From positions 1 through 21,018 of the forward strand of contig JBBSIG010000009.1 in assembly GCA_038232215.1 (NCBI GenBank): a stretch of 21,018 nucleotides of DNA, in the 5' to 3' direction. The notes under the pieces are model-generated. The model saw only the letters and a program-made list of their open reading frames with translations. It had not been told where the DNA came from and searched no databases. The stretch comes from JBBSIG01 sp038232215 (lineage in GTDB: Bacteria; Actinomycetota; Thermoleophilia; Gaiellales; Gaiellaceae). This document shows, piece after piece, positions 1 to 7,238 of the stretch (positions are counted from its first letter, which is position 1; each line of letters opens with the position of its first letter). A program made the translations under genes and the position numbers.

Positions 1-930
1 CCAGGCGAAGATGTTCTCGACGAGCACGGCGCCCGTGAGCACGTTGGCGAAGACGAGTCCGAGCACGGTCACGACCGACGGCAGCGCGGCGCGCAGGATG
101 TAGCGGGTCACCACCGTCCGCTCGGGCAGCCCCTTCGCCCGACCGGCTCGGACGTAGTCGTGTCCCAGGACCTCGAGGACGGCCGAGCGCGTGTACCGGG
201 TGAGCAGGCTCACGTTGAAGGCCGCGAGCACGAGCGCGGGCAACACGAGGTGATGCAGCGTCTCTGCGACGAGGCCCCACTGACCCGCGAGCAGCCCGTC
301 GATCGTGTAGATACCGGTGCGGTGTGGAGGCGCCGGCGTCCCCGGCTCGAGACGGCCCCCGCCCGGAAACCAGCCGAGTCGGTAGAAGAAGACGTAGACG
401 GCGACGAGGGCGATCCAGAACGTCGGCATCGAGATCCCGCCCAGCGAGACCACGCGCAGCACGTGGTCCGTCGGCCGGTTCCTGCGCATCGCCGCAACCA
501 CGCCGAAGCCGACGCCGAAGACAGTCGCGATGGCGATCGAGAGGAGCGCGAGCTCCGCGGTCGCCGGGACGAACGTCTCCAGGTCCCGGCGCACCGCGTC
601 GTGCGTCAGCGCGGACTCTCCCAGGTCACCCCTGGCGACGTGCCCCAGATAGAGCGCGTACCGGACGGGCAGCGGCTTGTCGAGCCCGTAGTGCTGCTCG
701 AACGCCGCGACGACGGCCGGATCGGCTGCGGCCTGCTCGCCGAGGTTCGTCACGGCCGCGTTGCCCGGCACGAGCTGCGTGAGCATGAACACGACGAAGG
801 TGATGCCGATCCCGAGCAGGACGAGGGCGGCGAGCCGCCGCAGGAAGAAGCGCAGGAAGCTCGACGACGGCCTGAGGCGGCGGCGCGCTCTCGTCGGTGG
901 GTCGGCGATCGCGTGGGGCGCGGTCGTCAA
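1..930 (-). CDS. DppB/OppB-type peptide ABC transporter permease, C-terminus cut by window edge
   Basis: Integral membrane subunit of a peptide/nickel/opine-type ABC importer. Translating the minus strand gives 310 codons with no stop. A basic, Arg-rich N-terminus of about 25 residues comes first, then a first membrane helix (RFFLRRLAALVLLGIGIT), the family pattern LTQLVPGN, and a periplasmic part with HYGLDKPLPVRY and RGDLGES. Several further hydrophobic helices follow, and near the visible end the cytoplasmic coupling motif YVRAGRAKGLPE typical of BPD-type permeases. The reading stops at VENIFAW, so only the last helix or so is missing. The chosen start is TTG at 930, which overlaps the TGA of the upstream oxidoreductase (TTGA) and has GAAGG just before it; no other start precedes the first helix. 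The partner DppC, ATPases and binding protein would lie outside the window. Confidence 0.88.
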   Translation of the reverse strand, partial: MTTAPHAIADPPTRARRRLRPSSSFLRFFLRRLAALVLLGIGITFVVFMLTQLVPGNAAVTNLGEQAAADPAVVAAFEQHYGLDKPLPVRYALYLGHVARGDLGESALTHDAVRRDLETFVPATAELALLSIAIATVFGVGFGVVAAMRRNRPTDHVLRVVSLGGISMPTFWIALVAVYVFFYRLGWFPGGGRLEPGTPAPPHRTGIYTIDGLLAGQWGLVAETLHHLVLPALVLAAFNVSLLTRYTRSAVLEVLGHDYVRAGRAKGLPERTVVTRYILRAALPSVVTVLGLVFANVLTGAVLVENIFAW

Positions 931-1844
931 GGGCCTTCGATGCTACCGCGGAGAAGCGGGACGACCCGGCTCGCGAGCAGCTCCACGCCCCCCGCCGTCG
1001 TCAGCCCTTGCGGCGTGCCGAACTCGACGCGCGCCGCGCCCGCCTCGTACACGCGGCGGGCGTGCGCGGCGACCTCCTCCGGGGTGCCCGCGAACGTGAA
1101 GCGGTCGAGCGGCGGCGACTCACCCGGCCGAAGCGCGAGCGTCGGGTCGAGCTCGGCGACGACGTCGAGATACATGGCGACCTCCTCCCGCGCGCGCTCG
1201 CGCGCGAGAACGCCGTCGTCGTCGACGACCGTGACCGCTCCGACGACGATCCCGACCTCGTCGTTGCCGATCCAGCGGCGCAGCAGCCGCACCATGTCGG
1301 GGTTGGCCGAGCCGCCGATCTTCACCTCCTGCGCGACCTCGCCCGCATACGCGGCGGTGCGCGGCTTCCACGTCCCGAGCATGAGCGGGACCGAGGCGCG
1401 GCGCGGCTCGTAGCGGAGACCCGTGCCGGGCTCGAGACGGAAGCGCTCCCCCTGGAAGCCGCTGCGGTCGCCGGAGAGCAGCCGCCGCACGATCTCCACC
1501 GCCTCGCGCAGCGCGGTCAGAGGCTTCGACTGATCGATCCCGAGCTCGCCGAGCCAGGCGCCGTGCACGAGCCCGAGGAACGCCCGCCCGTTCGACGCGT
1601 GGTCGAGCGCGGCGATCTGGCCGGCGATCTCCACCGGGTGCAGCGTGTAGGGGTTGAGGGCGGCCGGCCCGAGCCGGACTCGCTCGGTCGCCGCGGCGAT
1701 CTCGAGCAGGGGCGCGATGGCCGGTGGGAAGAGCAGATCGTGGAAGACCGTGACGACGTCGAAGCCCGCCTCCTCTGCCCGCCGGGCGAGCGGTGCGTAC
1801 GAACCGGGCGGCTCGTCCGACTGGAGGCCGAGCCCGACTTCTAC
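927..1844 (-). CDS. LLM-class (F420-type) flavin oxidoreductase, no canonical start codon
   Basis: Luciferase-like monooxygenase family, TIM-barrel fold, about 305 residues, the usual size for F420-dependent LLM enzymes; the substrate cannot be told. Family-like stretches are VEVGLGLQSDEPPGSY at the N-terminus, RRAEEAGFDVVTVFHD, AATERVRLGPAALNPYTLHP, IAALDHASNGRAFLGLVHGAW, PLMLGTWKPRTAA, and a C-terminal FTFAGTPEEVAAHARRVYEAGAARVEFGTP. Homology clearly runs back to 1844, where the codon is GTA. It sits five bases after a good GAGGAG ribosome binding site and overlaps the upstream TAG by three bases. No ATG, GTG or TTG occurs in frame between the upstream in-frame TGA and GTG at 1634, and starting there would delete the first barrel strands. 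So either the start is non-canonical, translation is coupled or frameshifted, or one base is wrong. Its 3' end overlaps the permease start by four bases. Confidence 0.85.
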   Translation of the reverse strand, partial: VEVGLGLQSDEPPGSYAPLARRAEEAGFDVVTVFHDLLFPPAIAPLLEIAAATERVRLGPAALNPYTLHPVEIAGQIAALDHASNGRAFLGLVHGAWLGELGIDQSKPLTALREAVEIVRRLLSGDRSGFQGERFRLEPGTGLRYEPRRASVPLMLGTWKPRTAAYAGEVAQEVKIGGSANPDMVRLLRRWIGNDEVGIVVGAVTVVDDDGVLARERAREEVAMYLDVVAELDPTLALRPGESPPLDRFTFAGTPEEVAAHARRVYEAGAARVEFGTPQGLTTAGGVELLASRVVPLLRGSIEGP

Positions 1845-2146
1845 GTCAGCTCCTCACTCGAGAGCGCGCGCTCGCCGAGCCGCTCGATGCGCATGACGAC
1901 CCGCTCGTCGGGATCCGGGCAGCAGACGAGCGAATCCTGCTCCAGCCAGTCCTCGTCCGGGAGACGCCGCTGCTTCGCGGGCAGCAGCGGCAGCACGCTC
2001 TGGAGGGCGTAGAGGCAGAAGTGCTTTCCTGACGGGATGCGCAGGCGGCTCGACTCGGTCAGCTCGAAGTAGTCGCCGACGGCGAGGCCGCAGACCGATC
2101 GGCCCTCGATGCGCTCGACGGTGACCCGCAGGTCGAACAGGCGCAT
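1841..2146 (-). CDS. TIGR04076-like small protein of unknown function
   Basis: A small soluble protein of about 101 residues resembling the TIGR04076 family: a strand-rich start (FDLRVTVERIEG), a GLAVGDYFELTE segment, SGKHFCLYALQSVLPLLPAKQR in the middle, and a CCPDPDERVVMRIERL tail. The function of this family is unknown; the conserved cysteines suggest metal or redox chemistry, but that is speculation. I chose ATG at 2146 because the family-like sequence begins there and a possible -10 box (TATGCT, 2171-2166) lies just upstream. In-frame ATGs at 2170 and 2200 would add 8 or 18 residues; the one at 2170 falls inside that -10 box. The stop overlaps the LLM oxidoreductase start region, so the three minus-strand genes here look like one operon. 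Confidence 0.7.
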   Translation of the reverse strand: MRLFDLRVTVERIEGRSVCGLAVGDYFELTESSRLRIPSGKHFCLYALQSVLPLLPAKQRRLPDEDWLEQDSLVCCPDPDERVVMRIERLGERALSSEELT

Positions 2147-2165
2147 CTCGGTCACGTGAAGGGCG

Positions 2166-2171
2166 AGCATA
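2166..2171 (-). promoter_or_regulatory. Candidate -10 box for the TIGR04076-LLM-permease operon
   Basis: TATGCT on the minus strand matches the sigma-70 -10 consensus at four of six bases and lies about 20 bases before ATG 2146. No good -35 hexamer is found 16-18 bases upstream, so this is a weak call made mainly from position in the divergent spacer 2147-2269. Confidence 0.3.
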
Positions 2172-2189
2172 CCGCGGGCCGGCTTGCAT

Positions 2190-2205
2190 CCGAGGTACAT
2201 CTCGG
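2190..2205. repeat. Imperfect palindrome in the divergent livK spacer, possible operator
   Basis: CCGAGGTACATCTCGG has perfect 5-base arms (CCGAG/CTCGG) around six bases and matches its own reverse complement at 12 of 16 positions. It lies between the divergent TIGR04076 and livK genes. TTGCAT (2184-2189), a possible plus-strand -35, directly precedes it, and CAGTCT follows 17 bases later as a poor -10. It could be a repressor site overlapping a livK promoter. A palindrome this short can arise by chance. Confidence 0.22.
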
Positions 2206-2269
2206 TCAGTCTCGCCCCACGTTCGCGCGGCGGCTCCTACGTCGCCGTCCTCAGTGAAGGAGGCTCCAG

Positions 2270-3553
2270 ATGGCTCACAAGGGAAAAGTGCTCGCGGTCG
2301 CCGCAGTCGCCGCCTGCTCGCTGCTCGCGGCCAGCGCGACGCCGGCCGGCCGAGGGTCGACGGCCACCACGGCCGCCCCCTGCTCGTTCGCGCTTCGTCT
2401 CGGCGACGTGCTGCCGTTCACCGGGGACCTCGCGGCGTACGGCGCCAACCTCGATCGCGCCGTCAAGCTCGGCGTCGGCCTCCAGAACGCCGCGCTCAAG
2501 GCGCAGAAGCTGAAGGCGAGCGTCACGCTCGTCGCCTCCGAGGACGGTCAGACGCAGGCGAGCGCGTCGGTCGAGGCGGCGACGAAGCTCGTCAAGTCGG
2601 ACAAGGTGGACGTCATCATCGGGGAGATGGCCTCGAGCGCCACGATCCCGATGGCGCAGTCGGTGACGATCCCGAACAAGATCGTCCAGATCTCTCCGAC
2701 CTCGAGCGCCCCGCAGCTGACGACCATCAAGGACAACGGCTACCTCTGGCGCGTGTACCCGTCGGACGCGCTGCAGGGAAAGGTGCTCGCTCAGGCCGCC
2801 CTAGAGGCGTTCGGCAAGGGCGCGACGGTCAACGCCGGCGCCCGCAACGACGCGTTCGGGACGGCGCTCCTGGCGCTCTTCAAGAGCGAGTACACGAAGC
2901 GCGGCGGCAAGATCGGTCAGAGCGTCTCGTGGAACCCGAACCAGGCCACCTTCGACACCGAGGCGCAGAGGCTCGTGCAGGGGAATCCGGCCGGGTTCGT
3001 GATCGTCGACTTCCCGGACACGTTCGAGAAGCTCGCGCCGTCGCTCGTGCGCTCGGGTAAGTGGAGCGCCGCCAAGACGCTGATGACGGAGGCGATGCGA
3101 AACGGGGACGTGCTCACGAAGATCGGCACACCGGTCGACGGGTTGCGTGGAACGGCGGCGAGCGCGGCCGGCGGCCCGGCCGGGAAGTCGTTCGCGAGCT
3201 ACTGGAAGACGCACGTCAAGGGGGCCAAGCCGTACACGAGCTTCGAGGGCACGGCCCTCGACGCGGCCAACGTCGCCTTCCTCGCGGCGGTGAAAGCGTG
3301 CTCGGCGCGACCGGCGAAGATCAAGGCGAGCCTCCGATCCGTCTCGGGCCCTCCGGGCGCGAAGGTGAGCTTCCTGACGCTCGGCCGGGCGATCAAGCTG
3401 CTCAGGGCGGGCAAGGACGTCGACTACGAGGGCGCGTTCAGCCCGGTCGACTTCGACGCCAACGGCGATATCGGCTCGGCCGTCTTCGAGATCTGGCGGA
3501 ACGGCGGCGGCGGCAAGATCAGCACGCTGAAGACCATCACGTTCCACGGTTGA
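2270..3553 (+). CDS. Liv-type (Peripla_BP_6) ABC transporter substrate-binding protein
   Basis: Extracytoplasmic binding protein of a branched-chain-amino-acid-type (HAAT) importer, 427 residues, slightly longer than average. Start ATG 2270 has a strong AAGGAGG seven bases upstream. The N-terminus has Lys residues, a short hydrophobic run, and VAAC with Cys16 as a possible lipobox. A type I cleavage after ASA (residues 21-23) is the alternative. Mature protein features are LGDVLPFTGDLAAYGANL, DGQTQASASVEAATKLVKSD, DVIIGEMASSATIPMA (lobe one, ligand loop), QISPTSSAP, and the lobe-two segment TSFEGTALDAANVAFLA. Cys38 and a Cys near 343 could pair. The ligand cannot be read from sequence; amino acids, amides and amines are all known for the family. 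Its permease and ATPase genes lie on the opposite strand just beyond ridA, an unusual split. The RidA-family gene overlaps its stop by four bases. Confidence 0.9.
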   Translation: MAHKGKVLAVAAVAACSLLAASATPAGRGSTATTAAPCSFALRLGDVLPFTGDLAAYGANLDRAVKLGVGLQNAALKAQKLKASVTLVASEDGQTQASASVEAATKLVKSDKVDVIIGEMASSATIPMAQSVTIPNKIVQISPTSSAPQLTTIKDNGYLWRVYPSDALQGKVLAQAALEAFGKGATVNAGARNDAFGTALLALFKSEYTKRGGKIGQSVSWNPNQATFDTEAQRLVQGNPAGFVIVDFPDTFEKLAPSLVRSGKWSAAKTLMTEAMRNGDVLTKIGTPVDGLRGTAASAAGGPAGKSFASYWKTHVKGAKPYTSFEGTALDAANVAFLAAVKACSARPAKIKASLRSVSGPPGAKVSFLTLGRAIKLLRAGKDVDYEGAFSPVDFDANGDIGSAVFEIWRNGGGGKISTLKTITFHG

Positions 3554-3927
3554 CGGTGGAGCGGTACCGGGAGGGCGGCGGCTTCGAGGAGGCCGCCGCC
3601 TACTCCCGCGCCGTCCGCCACGGCCACCACGTCGCTGTGAGCGGAACGGCCTCGACGACCGCCGGCGATGCCTACGAGCAGGCGCGGGAGGTGATCGCAA
3701 AGGCGCTTGCGGCGGCCGAGCGGCTCGGCGCCCGTCGCGAGGACGTCCTCCGCTCGCGCCTGCTGCTCGCGCCGGGCTGCGACGCGGGCGCCGTGGTGCG
3801 GGCCCACGCCGAGGCGTTCACGGGCGCCGAGCCGGCGAACACGACCTACTTCGTCGGCGGGCTGGTGCCCGAGGGCGCGCTCGTCGAGGTCGAGCTCGAC
3901 GCGATCGTCGACGAGCCGCCGAGGTAG
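3550..3927 (+). CDS. RidA family (YjgF/UK114) protein
   Basis: About 125 residues, the normal size for this trimeric cytosolic family. The sequence follows the family: VERYREGGGFEEAAAYSRAV, HVAVSGTAS, EQAREVIAKALAAAERLGA, EDVLRSRLLL, HAEAFTGAEPANTTYFVGGLV, and VEVELDAIVDEP. True RidA enzymes hydrolyse reactive enamine/imine intermediates; many subfamily members lack this activity. The usual catalytic Arg before a T-x-V-x-V segment appears to be replaced, as the text here is PANTTYFVGGL, so activity is uncertain. Start TTG 3550 forms TTGA with the stop of the binding-protein gene; GTG 3556 is a close alternative. No clear ribosome binding site is visible, so coupling is likely. The last 82 bases overlap the end of livF on the other strand. 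Confidence 0.85.
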   Translation: MTVERYREGGGFEEAAAYSRAVRHGHHVAVSGTASTTAGDAYEQAREVIAKALAAAERLGARREDVLRSRLLLAPGCDAGAVVRAHAEAFTGAEPANTTYFVGGLVPEGALVEVELDAIVDEPPR

Positions 3928-4628
3928 AGCGCCGCCATCTTCGGGTCCTGCAGGAGCTCGGGTCCAGCGCCGGCGAAGGCGTTGCGGCCCATGTCGAGCA
4001 CGTAGCCCCTGTGCGCGAGCGCGAGCGCCCTGCGAGCGTTCTGCTCGACCATCACGATGCCGATCCCGAGCGCGTTGATCTCCGCGAGCTTGCCGAAGAC
4101 GAGCTCGACCGCCTGCGGCGCCAGCCCGGCGGACGGCTCGTCGAGCAGCAGGAGCTTCGGCGAGGTGACGAGCGCGCGCGCGAGCGCGACGAGCTTGCGC
4201 TGACCACCCGAGAGCGTCCCGGCACGCTGACGGGGCCGCTCGCGGAGGAGCGGGAAGAGGTCGCGGGCACGCTCGAGCGCGGCGCTCCGCTCGGCCTTCG
4301 GGGCGCCGAGCGCGCCCACCTTGAGGTTCTCCGCGATCGTGAGGCCGGGAAAGACGTTGTCGATCTGCGGCACGAGGTTGAGGCCGCGGCGCGTCAGCCG
4401 GTCGGGCCGCTCGCCGGCGATCTCCTCGCCGGCCAGACGGATGCTCCCGGCGCGCCGGCGCACCAGCCCGTACACGGCTTTCAGGAGCGTCGACTTGCCG
4501 GCCCCGTTCGGGCCGACGATGCACACGAGCTCGCCCGCGTCGGCGCGGAGCGAGACGCCGTGCAGGACGACGGCGTCGCCGTAGCCGGCTTCGAGCCCCT
4601 CGACCACGAGCAGCGGCTCGGCGCTCAC
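3846..4628 (-). CDS. livF: Branched-chain amino acid-type ABC transporter ATP-binding protein LivF
   Basis: Second ATPase of the HAAT importer, 260 residues. Walker A GPNGAGKST at residues 39-47, signature LSGGQRKL, Walker B LLLLDEPSAGLAP, and the LivF-type switch loop VMVEQNARRAL (Gln after Glu) are all present, plus the TRRGLNLVPQIDNVFPGLT Q-loop. The family normally ends at about AALYLGG. Here the frame continues for some 22 more Ser/Thr-rich residues (SSTIASSSTSTSAPSGTSPP) that are simply the antisense of the end of ridA, so the tail probably has no function. GTG 4628 forms GTGA with the livG stop. It is the last gene of the operon and has no room for a terminator before ridA. Confidence 0.93.
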   Translation of the reverse strand: MSAEPLLVVEGLEAGYGDAVVLHGVSLRADAGELVCIVGPNGAGKSTLLKAVYGLVRRRAGSIRLAGEEIAGERPDRLTRRGLNLVPQIDNVFPGLTIAENLKVGALGAPKAERSAALERARDLFPLLRERPRQRAGTLSGGQRKLVALARALVTSPKLLLLDEPSAGLAPQAVELVFGKLAEINALGIGIVMVEQNARRALALAHRGYVLDMGRNAFAGAGPELLQDPKMAALYLGGSSTIASSSTSTSAPSGTSPPTK

Positions 4629-5392
4629 GGCGGCGTCCCGAGGTAGGCGTCGACGACTCGAGGGTCCTCGCGAACCGTGGCCGGCAACCCGGTCGCGATC
4701 ACGCGGCCCTCGTTCATCACGACGACCGAGTCGCTCACGCGCATGACGAGCTCCAGGTCGTGCTCGACGAGGAGAACCGTGACGCCCTCGTGCTCGCGCA
4801 GCGCGAGCACGTGCTCCAGGAGCTGCGCGCGCAGCGTCGGATTGACGCCCGCCATCGGCTCGTCGAGGAGCAAGAGCCGCGGGCCGGTCATGAGCACACG
4901 GGCGAAATCGAGCAGCTTGCGCTGCCCGCCCGACAACGTGGCGGCGAGTGCGTCCGCATGGCTCTCGAGCCGGACGAGCGCCAGCAGCTCGTCCGCGCGC
5001 GCCCGGGCCGAGCGTTCTCGCCGCCGCACGCTCCCCGGGCGGAGGATCGCCAGCGGAAGGCGCTCTCCGGGATGCCGCACGGCCCCCAGGAGCACGTTCT
5101 CGCGCACCGTCATGCGCTCGAGCGTGCGCGGCGTCTGGAAGGTGCGGACGAGGCCGGCTCGTGCGATCGCGTACACCGGTCGCCGCTCCATGCGGCGCCC
5201 GGCCAGCAGGACGTGTCCCGCCTCGGCACGGAGGAAGCCGCTGACGACGTTGAAGAGCGTGGACTTGCCGGCGCCGTTCGGCCCGATCAGCGACGTGATC
5301 GAGCCCTCGTCGACGGCGAACGTGGCGCCGTCCACGGCGCGGACCCCCCCGAAGCGGCGCACCAGCCCCTCGACCTCGAGCAGCGCGCTCAC
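4625..5392 (-). CDS. livG: Branched-chain amino acid-type ABC transporter ATP-binding protein LivG
   Basis: First ATPase of the HAAT importer, 255 residues, the normal length. Walker A GPNGAGKST at residues 37-45, the LivG-type Q-loop ARAGLVRTFQTPRTLERMTV, signature LSGGQRKLLDFARVL, Walker B LLLLDEPMAGVNP and H-loop LLVEHDL are all visible. The end (AYLGTPP) matches the LivG C-terminus. The start GTG 5392 forms GTGA with the livM stop, and its own stop forms GTGA with the livF start, so expression is very likely translationally coupled. The open frame extends far upstream only because GC-rich DNA lacks stops; the family begins at this GTG (SALLEVEGLVRRFGGVRAV). Confidence 0.94.
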   Translation of the reverse strand: MSALLEVEGLVRRFGGVRAVDGATFAVDEGSITSLIGPNGAGKSTLFNVVSGFLRAEAGHVLLAGRRMERRPVYAIARAGLVRTFQTPRTLERMTVRENVLLGAVRHPGERLPLAILRPGSVRRRERSARARADELLALVRLESHADALAATLSGGQRKLLDFARVLMTGPRLLLLDEPMAGVNPTLRAQLLEHVLALREHEGVTVLLVEHDLELVMRVSDSVVVMNEGRVIATGLPATVREDPRVVDAYLGTPP

Positions 5393-6354
5393 TCGAGCAC
5401 GAGCTCCTCGCGCCGGCCGAGCAGGCCCTGCGGCCGGAAGAGGACCAGGCCGATGATCGCCAGGCCGATCACGATCAGCCGCAGATAGGCGCGCTCGGCC
5501 GAGTCGAACCACGCGAAGGGGGCGAAATCGAAGAAGCGGGTGCCTGCGAAGAGCACGCCGAAGACGACTGCGCCGACGGGCACGGCGAAGAAGCGGCCGA
5601 GGCCGCCGAGGATCACGATCATCCACGCGAAGAACGTCAGCAGCGGGGCGAAGTCGTTGGGGCTGAAGAACGAGAACTGCCACGCGTAGAAGCAGCCGGC
5701 GAGCCCGGCGAGCGCCGACCCGAGCGCGAGCGCTTGCAGCTTGAAGGCGAACACGTTCTTGCCGAGCGAGGCGGCGGCGTCCTCGTCCTCCCGGATCGCG
5801 CGCAGCACCCGGCCCCAGGGAGTCCGCCCAGCCGCCCAGAGGCCGGAGCACGCGAGGAGCGCGACGAGCCAGACCACGACGAGCATCGTGGCGTCCTTCG
5901 AGCCGAGGTGGAGCGCGGACTGGAGCCAGCTCTGGAAGCGCTCCCACTCGCCGTTGTAGGAGGCCGCCTCGCCGGTGGCGGCCAGGTTGATCGTGCCCTG
6001 TGATCCGCCCGTCAGGCGGTCCTCGTTCGTGGCGACGTAGCGGACGATCTCCGAGAAGGCGATCGTCGCGATCGCGAAGTAGTCGGCGCGTAGCCGCAAC
6101 GTCGGCAAGCCGACGACGACGCCGGCGAGGGCAGCCGCGAGGATCGCGAGCACGGCAGCGAGCCACAGGCTCCAGCCGGCCTTCACGACGAGAATGGCCA
6201 TCGTGTAGGCGCCGATCGCCATGAAGGCGACATGACCGAAGTTGAGGAGACCGCCGAAACCGAACTCGAGCTGGAGGCCGAGCCCGAGCAGGGTGTAGAT
6301 GCCGGCGACGACCCCGACGAAGGCCCAGAACTCGCCGCTCGCGATCGTGCTCAC
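5389..6354 (-). CDS. livM: Branched-chain amino acid-type ABC transporter permease LivM
   Basis: Inner-membrane permease subunit, about 321 residues, typical of LivM. Recognisable parts are GLGLQLEFGFGGLLNFGHVAF (first helices), VGLPTLRLRADYFAIATIAFSEI, the cytoplasmic coupling loop GRTPWGRVLRAIREDEDAAASLGKNVFAFKLQAL, then SALAGLAGCFYAWQFSFFSPNDF and WMIVILGGLGRFFAVPVGAVVFG, ending with VLFRPQGLLGRREEL. The loop contacting LivG/LivF is well kept. Start GTG 6354 forms GTGA with the livH stop, and the stop forms GTGA with the livG start. A large upstream open frame is an out-of-frame shadow of livH. Confidence 0.93.
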   Translation of the reverse strand: MSTIASGEFWAFVGVVAGIYTLLGLGLQLEFGFGGLLNFGHVAFMAIGAYTMAILVVKAGWSLWLAAVLAILAAALAGVVVGLPTLRLRADYFAIATIAFSEIVRYVATNEDRLTGGSQGTINLAATGEAASYNGEWERFQSWLQSALHLGSKDATMLVVVWLVALLACSGLWAAGRTPWGRVLRAIREDEDAAASLGKNVFAFKLQALALGSALAGLAGCFYAWQFSFFSPNDFAPLLTFFAWMIVILGGLGRFFAVPVGAVVFGVLFAGTRFFDFAPFAWFDSAERAYLRLIVIGLAIIGLVLFRPQGLLGRREELVLE

Positions 6355-7235
6355 AGCGTCCGAGCCCTTCCGAGCAGCCCCTGCGGGCGCACGAGCAGCA
6401 CGGCGATCAGCACGGCGAAGGCGACGACCGGCTTGTAGACCGGGTTGACGCCGCCGTGGAAGCCGGGCCAGGTCGAGAGCTCGGTTGCGAGCCCGAGCAC
6501 GAGCCCACCCGCCAGCGCGCCGTAGGCGCTGCCGACGCCGCCCAGCACGACGGCGGCGAAGATCGGCAGCAGCAGCGAGAAGCCGAAGTTGGGATCGAAG
6601 CTGCTCTGCACGAGCGCGGCGAGCACGCCGGCCAGGCCCGCGAGCAGGCCCGACACGATCCAGGTCAGGACGACGACGCGGCCCGTGTCGATGCCGGCGA
6701 CGGCGGCGAGCGAGCGGTCGTCGGCGACGGCGCGCAGCACGCGGCCGAGCGAGCTCGCCCCGAGCATGATCCCGACCAGGACGATCGCGACGATCGCGAC
6801 CACGACGGCTACACCCTGGCTCCCGGACAGCCGGACGGAGCCGAGGACGTAGACCTTGTACGGGTCGACGTCGTAGGAGCGTGGCTGGGGGCCGGCGACG
6901 AGGAAGATCGCCTGGCGCAGGACGAGCGCGAGCCCGATCGACGCGAGGAAGAGGCTCATGAACCCGGCGCGGCGCGTCCGCAGCGGTCGCCAGAGGACGC
7001 CCTCCAACGCGACCGACAGGATCGCGGTGGCCACCATCGCGAGCGCGGCCGCGACGACCATCTGCAAGCCGAATCGAGTGTTGAAGAGCACGGCGACGAA
7101 GGCGCCGAACGTCATGACGTCGCCGTAGGCGAAGTTGACGAGCCGCAGGACGCCGTAGACCAGCGAGACGCCGACAGCGGCGATCGCGAAGACGGTGCCG
7201 GTGACCAACCCGTTGGCCGCGAGCTGCAGGAACAC
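6351..7235 (-). CDS. livH: Branched-chain amino acid-type ABC transporter permease LivH
   Basis: Inner-membrane permease subunit, 294 residues, normal LivH length. Family features are FLQLAANGLVTGTVFAIAAVG, VYGVLRLVNFAYGDVMTFGAF, the coupling loop SSLGRVLRAVADDRSLAAVAGIDT, ILSVALEGVLWRPLRTRRAG, LPIFAAVVLGGVGSAYGALAGG, and the ending LLVRPQGLLGRARTL. It is all hydrophobic helices joined by short basic cytoplasmic loops. Start GTG 7235 lies only three bases after the stop of the FAD oxidoreductase gene, so both are almost certainly on one transcript. The stop overlaps livM (GTGA). Confidence 0.94.
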   Translation of the reverse strand: MFLQLAANGLVTGTVFAIAAVGVSLVYGVLRLVNFAYGDVMTFGAFVAVLFNTRFGLQMVVAAALAMVATAILSVALEGVLWRPLRTRRAGFMSLFLASIGLALVLRQAIFLVAGPQPRSYDVDPYKVYVLGSVRLSGSQGVAVVVAIVAIVLVGIMLGASSLGRVLRAVADDRSLAAVAGIDTGRVVVLTWIVSGLLAGLAGVLAALVQSSFDPNFGFSLLLPIFAAVVLGGVGSAYGALAGGLVLGLATELSTWPGFHGGVNPVYKPVVAFAVLIAVLLVRPQGLLGRARTL

Positions 7236-7238
7236 CGA

